The notes under the pieces were generated by a model. That model was not told the origin of the DNA. It searched no databases and saw nothing but the letters and a program-made list of their open reading frames with translations. From Pseudomonas fluorescens (lineage in GTDB: Bacteria; Pseudomonadota; Gammaproteobacteria; Pseudomonadales; Pseudomonadaceae), in the NCBI RefSeq assembly GCF_000802965.1, contig NZ_JSAK01000036.1:37154-101153 (forward strand): a stretch of DNA of 64,000 nt, given 5' to 3'. The translations under genes and the position numbers were made by a program. Shown piece after piece: positions 54,490 through 62,740 of the stretch (its first letter is position 1; every line of letters starts with the position of its first letter).

Positions 54490-55695
54490 ATGTCCACTGC
54501 AACACCACCAGTCTCCGGCAAACTGTTCGGCTTGTTTTGCCTGGCCAGTTATCTGCTGTCGTTGTCCTACGGCTCGACCTTTTTGCTGTCGCTGTTGATC
54601 GGCTCGCGCGGAGGCAATGAGCACGATGCCGGCAGTGTCATTTCGACGGCGATGCTCAGCACTTTTGCGGCTGTGATTGTGTCCGGTCACTTGTCCGACG
54701 TGCTCGGTGCCGCGCGTTCAGTGGCGTTGTTCGGCATCTTGCTGGTGGCCGCCAGTCTGGGCTTCGCCTTGTCGCCAGGTTTCGGCCATCTGCTGCTGTT
54801 TTTCGGACTGTTGCTGGGATTGGGTTGGGGGGTGTTCTACACGCTTGGGCCGATCATCGTCGCGAGCCTGGTGACGCCCGCGCAACGGGCCAAATACTTC
54901 GCGCTGCTGTCGGGCAGCATGATGACCGGGATCGGCAGCGGCCCGTTGCTAGGGCGCGCCGCAAGCTCTCTCGGCTATCCGCTGACGGCGGCATTTTATC
55001 TCGCTGCGCTGTCAAGCCTGGTTGGGGTGCTGCTGTTCTGGCGCCTTGATCGACAACTGAAAAACGCGACGCTGCAGTCAACCGCAGTGTCGCGGATTTC
55101 CTGGCGTGCAACGGCTCAGGTGCTGTCGTCCAGGGCGGTGTTTGCGATCATCATGGTCGGCCTCGGCGGTTGCGTTTTCGGTGGCTTGTCGTGTTTCCAG
55201 ACCAGTTACGCAGCGGCGCGCTCGCTCGACTATTCGCTGTTCTTCCTGGGCTTCATGAGCGCGGCGATCAGCAGTCGCCTGTTGATTGCCGGTTTCGTGG
55301 TCAAGCGCGATCCGTTGCGCGCATCCTGCCTGCTGTCGGGGTTGATGCTGGGTTCGATCCTGATGTTCGGTTTCGTGGTCAACGACGGTTTTAGCTACGT
55401 GCTCGCGGCGGCGATGCTTGGGGTTGGCTACGGCCTGACGTACTCCGTGATCAACGGCCTCGCTGCCAATGACGCACCGAACGGCACCACCGCGCAATCC
55501 TTGCTGCTGTTCAGCCTGTCGTATTTTATCGGCGTGTTTGGCTTTCCATTACTCGCCGGGAAAATCATCGTCGAACAGGGCATGGCGACATTGCTGCTCA
55601 CCGTCATGGCGGTAGCCCTGTTCAACTGGCTGATCACCGTGGGCCGGTTGATCTGGCGTCGAGTCTGCACAACCAGGGCGTTGCAACGGGCCTGA
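54490..55695 (+). CDS. MFS transporter
   Basis: 401 residues with about twelve membrane helices (FGLFCLASYLLSLSYGSTFL, LLLFFGLLLGLGWGVFYTLG, ...). MFS loop-like HLSDVLGAARSV after helix 2. No close substrate family recognised. ATG with AAGGAA nine bases upstream; an earlier in-frame start lacks a site. Not in an obvious operon. Confidence 0.85.
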   Translation: MSTATPPVSGKLFGLFCLASYLLSLSYGSTFLLSLLIGSRGGNEHDAGSVISTAMLSTFAAVIVSGHLSDVLGAARSVALFGILLVAASLGFALSPGFGHLLLFFGLLLGLGWGVFYTLGPIIVASLVTPAQRAKYFALLSGSMMTGIGSGPLLGRAASSLGYPLTAAFYLAALSSLVGVLLFWRLDRQLKNATLQSTAVSRISWRATAQVLSSRAVFAIIMVGLGGCVFGGLSCFQTSYAAARSLDYSLFFLGFMSAAISSRLLIAGFVVKRDPLRASCLLSGLMLGSILMFGFVVNDGFSYVLAAAMLGVGYGLTYSVINGLAANDAPNGTTAQSLLLFSLSYFIGVFGFPLLAGKIIVEQGMATLLLTVMAVALFNWLITVGRLIWRRVCTTRALQRA

Positions 55696-55779
55696 ACCGT
55701 TCGTCGTCGGTCAGGCACCAATTCGAAACGGGGGCGGACCAACATCAGGTAAGGACTTTAAATCAATGGAGACACCACC

Positions 55780-56118
55780 ATGATCTCGTCCCGGTTGACC
55801 GCCCTCGCCCTCGCCGCCCTGCTGTCCCCGTTCGCCATCGCTGCAACCACCGCCGCTGGCACGGGACCGACCAACCCGGTCGAAAGCCCCAAAGCCCCTG
55901 CCATCCAAAGCGCCCCCGGCATAAACACCGACGGCACGGGCGTCGACAACAGCCTGCCACCCTCCACCGGCACCGACCCACGGACCCAGGGCAACGACAC
56001 CGGCCGACAAGGTGGTTTGAACCTTCCAGACACCAAGACACCCGATAACGCCGGCCCTGGCGTGGGATCGAAAACCACAACGGGTGGTTCGGGCTCGGAA
56101 GGTGGGGCCAGCCAGTAA
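55780..56118 (+). CDS. Small secreted Gly/Thr/Pro-rich hypothetical protein
   Basis: 112 residues. Signal peptide MISSRLTALALAALLSPFAI with cleavage after AIA. The mature region is low-complexity, disordered (Gly, Thr, Pro, Ser, Asp/Asn; e.g. GTGVDNSLPPSTGTDPRTQ). No family recognised; similar short secreted disordered proteins occur in Pseudomonas. GGAG eight bases before the ATG makes it a real gene candidate. Followed by another small gene 39 bases on. Confidence 0.65.
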   Translation: MISSRLTALALAALLSPFAIAATTAAGTGPTNPVESPKAPAIQSAPGINTDGTGVDNSLPPSTGTDPRTQGNDTGRQGGLNLPDTKTPDNAGPGVGSKTTTGGSGSEGGASQ

Positions 56119-56157
56119 TTCGCCGCAATACCTACCCATCGCCATGAAGAGGTAACC

Positions 56158-56412
56158 ATGAACGTCGATAAAAACCTGGAAAAAGAAGTCCTGACCCGCC
56201 TGCTGCACGCCCACCCAAGTGGCCTGGGCAAGGAGGTCCTGGACAATTACCGGGGGGAGAAAGTCGTGGCCAGCACCCTCGCCACCTTGCAGGAACGCGG
56301 GCTGATCCAACATGGGCACGTGGTATGCAACGAAGCGGGCGAGCATACGCTGAACCTGCCGATCAAACTCAGCGCTGCCGGGGTTGAGGCGGCGCGCAAG
56401 CTGGATGCCTGA
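56158..56412 (+). CDS. Small hypothetical protein, possible winged-helix
   Basis: 84 residues: LEKEVLTRLLHAHPSGLGKE, VVASTLATLQERGLIQHGHV and LSAAGVEAARKLDA resemble a short winged-helix (helix, helix, two-strand wing). No known family name. AGAGG before the ATG. Probably cotranscribed with the small secreted protein just upstream. Confidence 0.65.
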   Translation: MNVDKNLEKEVLTRLLHAHPSGLGKEVLDNYRGEKVVASTLATLQERGLIQHGHVVCNEAGEHTLNLPIKLSAAGVEAARKLDA

Positions 56413-56466
56413 CGGCGCTTCACATTGCCGGGCATTTAGCCGGGTTTTGTATTGAAGCTGGTGGAC

Positions 56467-56546
56467 CTATCGCGAGCAGGCTCGCGCCTACAGGGGATTT
56501 GTGTCGGACACAGAAAATCTGTAGGAGCTGGCTTGCTAGCGATAAC
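56467..56546. repeat. REP pair (degenerate)
   Basis: TATCGCGAGCAGGCTCGCGC and the inverse-like GTAGGAGCTGGCTTGCTAGC; the arms belong to different REP subtypes, with several mismatches. At the 3' side of the PfkB kinase gene. Confidence 0.75.
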
Positions 56547-56552
56547 GATGGT

Positions 56553-57482
56553 TCAGGCGCCGAATATATTTCGGATCAACTCATCAACCTCAGCAGCCCC
56601 CGGCGAAGTTGCCGGCCCCCACCGTGTCACCGCCAACGCCGCAGCCGCATTGGCCCGGCGCGCCGCGTCAAACGCCGACAAGCCCTGCGCCAATCCTGCA
56701 ACAAACACCCCAGCATGGGCATCACCGGCACCATTACTGTCCACGGCCTCGACCTTGAATCCCGGCACATGCCTGCGCTCTGAACCCTGGCTGATCCAGC
56801 AACCCTGCGGCCCGTCACGCACCACCATGAGCACCTCGCGCGGCAGGTACGCGACCAGTCGATCCAATGCCTGGGCGATGTCTGTCGCGCCGGTAATCTT
56901 CAGCGCTTCGACGCTATTGCTGGTCCACACATCGATGCGCGGCAGCAACGCCTGCATCAGTGGCGCATCCGGCGAATCCACCAGCGGCCCCGGATCAAAC
57001 ACCACGTTGACGCCTTCCGGCAGCATCAGCACCCAGTCCACCAACGGTTGTGCTTTACCCGCATGCAACAGGCTGTAGCCGCTGACGTAGACATAATCCC
57101 CCGCCTCGGCCGGCACACTGGCCAGGTCTTCAGCAGACAGCTCACCTTCGGCACCGATATAGGACACAAAACTGCGTTCGGCGGAGGCATCAGTGATGGC
57201 GACGCACAGCCCGGTATCGCGTTCGGCACGATCAGCAATGCCGATCTGGATGCCTTCCACGTTCATCGCCTCACGGGCCAAGTCACCGAAACGCCCAGTG
57301 CCGTGGCGACCAAGGTAAACCACCGGCAGACCGTTACGCTGCGCAGCGGCCATCACATTGAAGCCGCCGCCGACTTCGAAACTGGCGGACTGCGCCAGCA
57401 CGTCGCCACCCGCTTGCGGCAATTTATCCACGGCCATGACCAGGTCGATGATGACCTGGCCGGTGTGCAACATCTTAGGCAT
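56553..57482 (-). CDS. PfkB family carbohydrate kinase
   Basis: 309 residues. Ribokinase-like fold; N-terminal HTGQVIIDLVMAVDKLPQAGG with the GGG of sugar binding (EVGGGFNVMAA) and the ATP/anion-hole motif DSNGAGDAHAG. Phosphorylates a sugar or nucleoside. Overlaps the end of the permease gene (ATG 57482 inside its last codons; other ATGs at 57488 and 57473). In an operon with the NCS1 permease and downstream of an ADP-ribosylglycohydrolase and GntR gene; the E. coli yegTUV set has the same kinase and glycohydrolase members. Confidence 0.87.
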   Translation of the reverse strand: MPKMLHTGQVIIDLVMAVDKLPQAGGDVLAQSASFEVGGGFNVMAAAQRNGLPVVYLGRHGTGRFGDLAREAMNVEGIQIGIADRAERDTGLCVAITDASAERSFVSYIGAEGELSAEDLASVPAEAGDYVYVSGYSLLHAGKAQPLVDWVLMLPEGVNVVFDPGPLVDSPDAPLMQALLPRIDVWTSNSVEALKITGATDIAQALDRLVAYLPREVLMVVRDGPQGCWISQGSERRHVPGFKVEAVDSNGAGDAHAGVFVAGLAQGLSAFDAARRANAAAALAVTRWGPATSPGAAEVDELIRNIFGA

Positions 57483-58941
57483 GAGCATTCTCGGTCAGCG
57501 CAGCACGACGATCCTTCGCCCCGCCGAGTACACAATAAATGCCACCGGCGACCACAAAGGTCACGATCCAGCCGAGGCCGTTATGGCCCAGCCATGAGTC
57601 GGACAGGAAGCCTTTGAACCAGACATTTTCTGCCGTGGTGCCGATGGTGGTGAAGCTGAAGCCAAGCACGATCGCCACCGCCCAGGCACCGAACGCGCGC
57701 CACTCGACGCCGCCGCGATACCAATAGGCGCTGCTCGGGCTGACGTCCAGCAGATCCTTGGGGCTGTAGTAATGACGGTGAATCAGGTCGACCACGAAGA
57801 TCCCGACCCACGCGGTGATCGGCACCGCCAGCAGGGAAATGAAGGTGATGAACGGGCCGTAGAAACTGTCGGCGATCAACATGAAGTAGATCGAGCCGGC
57901 GAAGATCGCCACGATGTCGACCAACACAGCATAGACGCGCTTGACCTTCAAACCGAGCGTCAGCGTGGTCAGGCCGGCGGAGTACACCGACAGGTTGTTC
58001 GACAGCAGCAAGCCACCGAACGCGGTGATCAGGTAAGGCACGGCCATCCACGTCGGCAACATGTCGCGGATCGCGATGATCGGATCAGTGGCTTGGGCCA
58101 GGTCGTTGTTGCCCACCGACAGCAAACCGCCGAGGGTGATCAACAGCACCAGTGGAATTCCCGCACCGAAGGCCGCCGACGCCACCAGGCGCACGGCTTT
58201 GACGCTGCGATGCTGGTAGCGCGACATGTCCGCGCCGGCGTTGGCCCAACCGATCCCGGTGCCCGCCGCCATGGTGCCGACGCCGATGATCATGGCGCTC
58301 ATTGGCGCAGGCGTAGCGTTGAACACCGCGCTCCAGTCGATGGTGGCGCAGAGGAAACCACCGACCAGAATGTTCAGCGCGCCGAACACGTAGGTCGCCC
58401 ACTTCTGGATCACCAGCAGAGTGGCGTGACCGAGGCCAGACACCGACAAAGTCAGCAGTACGAAAATTGCGATGAACAGCAAGGTCAGCAGCGGCGCGCT
58501 TTTCGCTTCAACCGGCGAGCCGAACAGGATCGAACACAGCGACAGCAACACGAACGCGGCGGTGGTGGTGTTGACGGTTTCCCAGCCCAGGCGCGACATC
58601 AGCGAGACTAGGGTCGGGCCGATATTGCCGCGTACACCAAAGATCGCCCGCGACAGGGTCAGGCTCGGCGCACGGCCACGGCGACCGGCGATGGAGATGA
58701 TCCCGACCACCGCGAAGGAACCGGCGGCACCTAGGATCGCAACAATGATTGCCTGCCAGATCGCCAAGCCGCGAAAAGCCACGAGCGTCGCGCCCAGCGG
58801 CAGGCCGAGAATGGAAATGTTGGCGGCGAACCAGACCCAGAACAGCTGCAAGGGGTGACCATTGCACTCGGCTTCCGGCACCGGTTCGATGCCACGGGTT
58901 TCCAGTTGCCCGGCACTCTGCCCGGCGTTTGATGTACTCAT
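57475..58941 (-). CDS. NCS1-type nucleobase/nucleoside permease
   Basis: 488 residues, about twelve membrane helices. NCS1 features: N-terminal ETRGIEPVPEAE, LFWVWFAANISILGLPLG, IGWANAGADMSRYQ and YWYRGGVEW near the end. NCS1 carriers import purines, pyrimidines or related compounds with a cation. ATG 58941 with AGGAG nine bases upstream. Overlaps the PfkB gene by eight bases, so uptake and phosphorylation are coupled. The substrate is unknown. Confidence 0.88.
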   Translation of the reverse strand: MSTSNAGQSAGQLETRGIEPVPEAECNGHPLQLFWVWFAANISILGLPLGATLVAFRGLAIWQAIIVAILGAAGSFAVVGIISIAGRRGRAPSLTLSRAIFGVRGNIGPTLVSLMSRLGWETVNTTTAAFVLLSLCSILFGSPVEAKSAPLLTLLFIAIFVLLTLSVSGLGHATLLVIQKWATYVFGALNILVGGFLCATIDWSAVFNATPAPMSAMIIGVGTMAAGTGIGWANAGADMSRYQHRSVKAVRLVASAAFGAGIPLVLLITLGGLLSVGNNDLAQATDPIIAIRDMLPTWMAVPYLITAFGGLLLSNNLSVYSAGLTTLTLGLKVKRVYAVLVDIVAIFAGSIYFMLIADSFYGPFITFISLLAVPITAWVGIFVVDLIHRHYYSPKDLLDVSPSSAYWYRGGVEWRAFGAWAVAIVLGFSFTTIGTTAENVWFKGFLSDSWLGHNGLGWIVTFVVAGGIYCVLGGAKDRRAALTENAHA

Positions 58942-59000
58942 GAAAAATGCTCCTGTTGCCATTTTTGTGGTTGTGGCAATGACGCAAAACGATAAGACAT

Positions 59001-59138
59001 TTGTGGCGAGGGAGCTTGCTCCCGCTGGGCCGCGAAGTAGCCCCAAAACCTGCGACAGTAGTGAGGCAGGCACACCGAGTCGTCAGAGTTTACGACTGCT
59101 GCGCAGCCGAGCGGGAGCAAGCTCCCTCGCCACGGGAA
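59001..59138. repeat. REP pair, GTGGCGAGGGAGCTTGCTCCCGC type, within the salvage cluster
   Basis: GTGGCGAGGGAGCTTGCTCC and the inverse GAGCAAGCTCCCTCGCCAC flank a loop between the ADP-ribosylglycohydrolase and permease genes, inside the probable operon. Confidence 0.85.
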
Positions 59139-59156
59139 ATCGGGTCGACCCTAAAA

Positions 59157-60155
59157 TCAGCGCAGAGTCAGCAGTTGCTGTACCAAGGGCTCCAACTCAA
59201 GATCGTTCACCGCCTTAACAGTGTCGATCATCTCCACAGGCCAACTCTCAAGACCCAGGCAGGCCCCGAGCATCGCGCCAAGTATCGCCGCGATGGTGTC
59301 GGTGTCGCCGCCAAGGCTCGCAGCCATGCACAGCGCTTCGAAGGCGTTCATTTCGCCGATGGCCACTTGCTGGGCCAGGGCAAACGACACCACCACCGAT
59401 TCCTGTGATGCCACCGACGTGCCGATCACGTCGTACAGCAAATCGGCGAGCAATGCCTTGTCGCTGTCGACGCTGATGCTGCGCGCCCAACTGATGCGCG
59501 AAGCAATGCGCCCGCCAGCGACCCAGTGGCCATGGCTTTCGGCTTGCTGGGCGATTTGCTGGCCGAGGTTCAACGCCTCGCCCAGGTCCATGCCATTGAT
59601 CCCGGCTGAAACCACCGCCGCCACTGCCGCTGCGCTGGAAATCCCCAGCGTGGTGTTGTGGGTGACCTGACAGGCCTGCACCACGGCCCTGATGAAACGC
59701 TCGGGATGGGCGACATCCGCGGCGATCCCTACCGGAGTGATGCGCATCGCCGCACCATTGGTGGTGCCGTAGCGCCCTGCTTCCTCCGGCGAATGACCAG
59801 CGAGGATCATTTCGATGGCCCGTTTGGTCGAGGGGCCGAGCAAATCTTGCGAGCCCTTGGCCTGCATCTCGGCTTCCCATTCGATCAGGCGTTGAGCGAG
59901 CAGCGCCGGTTCGATCCAGCCCTTGCCATCGATCAGCAACTGTCCGACCAGGATCGCCTGTTCGGTGTCATCGGTGATCGAGCCTTTGGGCATGTTGGCA
60001 GCGATCGGTTGATCCGGGCCGGCGTCTTGCAGGTCGGTGATTTCGCCGAAGCGCGCCTTGATCTCGGCGCGGCTCAGGGATTGGGTCGGCATGCCCAGCG
60101 CATCGCCGAGCGCCAGGCCGTAGAACGCGCCCAAGGCACGATTGAGCGCGGTCAT
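59157..60155 (-). CDS. ADP-ribosylglycohydrolase family protein
   Basis: 332 residues with the DraG fold metal motifs: LGDALGMPTQS, ITDDTEQ and GGDTDTIAA, the Asp/Thr residues that bind two Mg ions. Family members remove ADP-ribose from proteins or hydrolyse N-glycosidic bonds of small molecules. The cluster with a permease and a PfkB kinase suggests a small-molecule glycoside rather than protein de-ADP-ribosylation. Overlaps the GntR gene by four bases (ATGA). Confidence 0.88.
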   Translation of the reverse strand: MTALNRALGAFYGLALGDALGMPTQSLSRAEIKARFGEITDLQDAGPDQPIAANMPKGSITDDTEQAILVGQLLIDGKGWIEPALLAQRLIEWEAEMQAKGSQDLLGPSTKRAIEMILAGHSPEEAGRYGTTNGAAMRITPVGIAADVAHPERFIRAVVQACQVTHNTTLGISSAAAVAAVVSAGINGMDLGEALNLGQQIAQQAESHGHWVAGGRIASRISWARSISVDSDKALLADLLYDVIGTSVASQESVVVSFALAQQVAIGEMNAFEALCMAASLGGDTDTIAAILGAMLGACLGLESWPVEMIDTVKAVNDLELEPLVQQLLTLR

Positions 60156-60865
60156 TTCGAGTTTCCAAATTGCAGGTGCAGACGGAAGTGCACGGGATCG
60201 AGCAGGCTTTCCACCTGTTCCATGAAACGGTTTTGCCGGTCGTAGGTGGTGCGCAATGCTTTGAGGAACACCGTTCCGACCGGGCGACCCAACAGTTCAG
60301 CGTCTTCGGCGTTCAGCGGTTCGGCGCCAATCCATTGATCGCCGCGCTCACCGATATAGCCGTAGGCCGCCAAGGTGATGGTCAGAGAATTGTCGATCAG
60401 GCCGACACGCGGCAGGCTTTCCAGGCCTCCGCTGGCGGGCATCAATGAACGTTCGAGGGACACCAGCGTGCCGTCATTGGAGCGGCGACGACGGTCGAGG
60501 GTGATGAATTGGTCGATGCCGAAACGTGACAGCAAATCCGGGCGGGTCACCGCCTCCAGCCGCAGCACTTCGGTATTAACCAGCGCGCCGCTGTCGGCCA
60601 GGGCCTGGGCCCAGCCGCTGCGCTGGTCGAGCGCCACACCGTCGAAGGTGACGATGGAACCGACCCCGCTTTGCGTCGCGATGTAGTTGCGCCGTTTCAA
60701 CTCGGCCAGGGCTTCACGCAAAGTACCTCGGCTGACTTTGAATTCTTCAGCCAACTGATGCTCGCCCGGCAGATGAAAGCCGTCCTCCATAAGGCCGCTT
60801 TCAATGCGCCGGATGAGCTCGTCGACCACCCGTTGTTTCTTGTCAAATCGTACCTGTCTAATCAT
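60152..60865 (-). CDS. GntR family transcriptional regulator
   Basis: 237 residues. N-terminal winged helix (MIRQVRFDKKQRVVDELIRR, LPGEHQLAEEFKVSRGTLRE) and a C-terminal UTRA-type (HutC) effector domain. First gene of the leftward cluster; likely autoregulator sensing the imported compound or its product. ATG 60865 chosen; a TTG two codons upstream is in frame. TTGTACAT just upstream is a possible operator half. Confidence 0.88.
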   Translation of the reverse strand: MIRQVRFDKKQRVVDELIRRIESGLMEDGFHLPGEHQLAEEFKVSRGTLREALAELKRRNYIATQSGVGSIVTFDGVALDQRSGWAQALADSGALVNTEVLRLEAVTRPDLLSRFGIDQFITLDRRRRSNDGTLVSLERSLMPASGGLESLPRVGLIDNSLTITLAAYGYIGERGDQWIGAEPLNAEDAELLGRPVGTVFLKALRTTYDRQNRFMEQVESLLDPVHFRLHLQFGNSK

Positions 60866-61054
60866 GTACAAATTGATAACCGAAACGGGTTGGGATTGGC
60901 AAGGACTATTTACGGCATATGGCCAAAGGGCTTGCTTGTGTCGAGCGCGATGTACAGGGCTCAGCGAGTTCGCGTTCAGGATCTATGCTTTCAAGCTGGC
61001 AGGAAACCACGGTGCCGCTGCTGCTGGTGGCATCCCCTAGGCAGACAGGATGAT

Positions 61055-62740
61055 TCATGGTCTGGCTACGCCACCGCTAGGGGAACCGAACTTGAACGGG
61101 TCGGCGCCACGGTTCTCGCGGTTTTTCTCTTTGCGCGCCGCGTCCGGTGGGTGGATCATTTGTACCGTCAGGCTACCGTCTGCACCGGCGTAAACCACGG
61201 CACTGGCTCCACCGTCGAGGTAGCTGGCGATGGTGGCCAGGTTGATTTCCACCAGTGCGCTGCTGACCCCGGTATTGCCCAAGCGTCGTCCGATGTTGTA
61301 ACCCTCGTCGACATTGCCCGGGTCGATACCGTGGCCGTCGGTATTCAGGCTGTGCAAGGCGTTGGTCAGGGCGAACTCTGCTTCCTGGTTGTCGGTGGTG
61401 TCGTAGAACACCCGCACTGGTTTCTGCCCTTCGGGCAAGGTATCCAGAGCCTGTAACCAGCCTGCCTGCAAGGCCCTGGCCTGCAACGCCGGTTTTAGCC
61501 GTTTGCCGTTTTCATCCTGCATCGAGACCTTGATCGGACGGTGCAAGTAACCCAGCACCGGCGCGGCGTCGAACTCTTTGACCTGGTGCTGGGCCCAGCG
61601 GATGGGCAGCCAGGGCGAGGGTTGGAATTCTCCTGGGCCGCGGTTGCTGATGGTTTTCCAGAGGGCGGGGAGTTGGGATTGCCAGTAGGCGGTGGACATG
61701 GTGGTGGGTGCATAGGGCGCTTCAAAGGCATTGGCACGCGCTGCGGCTTCGAACCAATCGGTAAATGATTTATCGCGATCCCAATAAAAGGCCCATAACT
61801 TGCCCAGATCAGCATTTTTGTTCTGATTGTCCTCAGCCTCATGGGTGGCATAACGGCGAATGTACCGATCCACCCGATCCGAACGGCTGACTAGCACCCC
61901 GGCCATGCTTTCGAATATCGTCGGGACGACATGGCCGTTCTGCAACCCCGGGGTTCCTATAACCCGCAATCCGTCTCGCGTGACGTCTCCATCCTCGCTC
62001 ACAATCAAGGCCTGAGGCACTTGGGGGTTGTCATCAAAGAACTGGAACAAACGATCGATCATGCCCTGTGCATGGGTCGTGTTTTCGGCGTCCTGCCACA
62101 AAAAGAGTGTGACCCCGAGAGTGGCGGCGTTGCGCCCGTTATGAATGTTATTCGCAGCCCCTGTATCTGACGGTTGCTTGGGTGGCGCGATGGAAAACAC
62201 CGGGATTGGCCAATACGCTACTGATTCGCCTGCCGAATGTTTGAAGGCAACTCGGATTTTGATATCTCTGGAGTTTTGTCTGGACGTTAGTGACGCCTTA
62301 TAATCCTTGGGATCTCGTGAATAAATCGAAGCAAAGTTGTTGTTTTTCTTCTTGATGAATTGCCAGATCTCAGATTGGTGGTCCTGGTAAATACCAAGAC
62401 CCACTCCCCGGATCTCCAACGCGTACGTCCGCGTTTGTGTGGCCTGTTGTTCGGCGACTTGCGCCATGACATTGGCTTTGTAAGCGGCAAGCCCTGCCTT
62501 TTCACTGGCCACGGCGTTGCCCCACCAGTGAACGCTGAAAATCATCAGCAACGGGCCTAAGATCGCGGCGATCCCCCAGCGCAGTATCGGGTTCATGTCA
62601 CGCAGTACCATGTTAAGTTCCTGTGCCTTGATTTGGACAAGCCAGACGAAGCCGAGCCAAAGCATCAGCAGGATTCCTGCGATCCAAAGGTAGGGTTTGA
62701 GTTTCGGTAAAGTCCGTATTCGGTGTTGAGGATTGTTCAC
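61055..62740 (-). CDS. tla3: Type VI lipase adaptor, Tla3-like (DUF2875)
   Basis: 561 residues. Two N-terminal hydrophobic helices (YLWIAGILLMLWLGFVWLV and WGIAAILGPLLMIFSVHWW) anchor a large soluble part. Motifs such as LEIRGVGLGIYQDHQ, GVTLFLWQDAENTTHAQG and MSTAYWQSQLPALWKT fit DUF2875, the family of Tla3 (PA0259), which loads the Tle3 lipase onto VgrG. GTG start with GGAGGTG close by; GTGA overlaps the tle3 stop, so the pair is coupled. Last gene in this leftward set. Confidence 0.84.
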   Translation of the reverse strand: MNNPQHRIRTLPKLKPYLWIAGILLMLWLGFVWLVQIKAQELNMVLRDMNPILRWGIAAILGPLLMIFSVHWWGNAVASEKAGLAAYKANVMAQVAEQQATQTRTYALEIRGVGLGIYQDHQSEIWQFIKKKNNNFASIYSRDPKDYKASLTSRQNSRDIKIRVAFKHSAGESVAYWPIPVFSIAPPKQPSDTGAANNIHNGRNAATLGVTLFLWQDAENTTHAQGMIDRLFQFFDDNPQVPQALIVSEDGDVTRDGLRVIGTPGLQNGHVVPTIFESMAGVLVSRSDRVDRYIRRYATHEAEDNQNKNADLGKLWAFYWDRDKSFTDWFEAAARANAFEAPYAPTTMSTAYWQSQLPALWKTISNRGPGEFQPSPWLPIRWAQHQVKEFDAAPVLGYLHRPIKVSMQDENGKRLKPALQARALQAGWLQALDTLPEGQKPVRVFYDTTDNQEAEFALTNALHSLNTDGHGIDPGNVDEGYNIGRRLGNTGVSSALVEINLATIASYLDGGASAVVYAGADGSLTVQMIHPPDAARKEKNRENRGADPFKFGSPSGGVARP

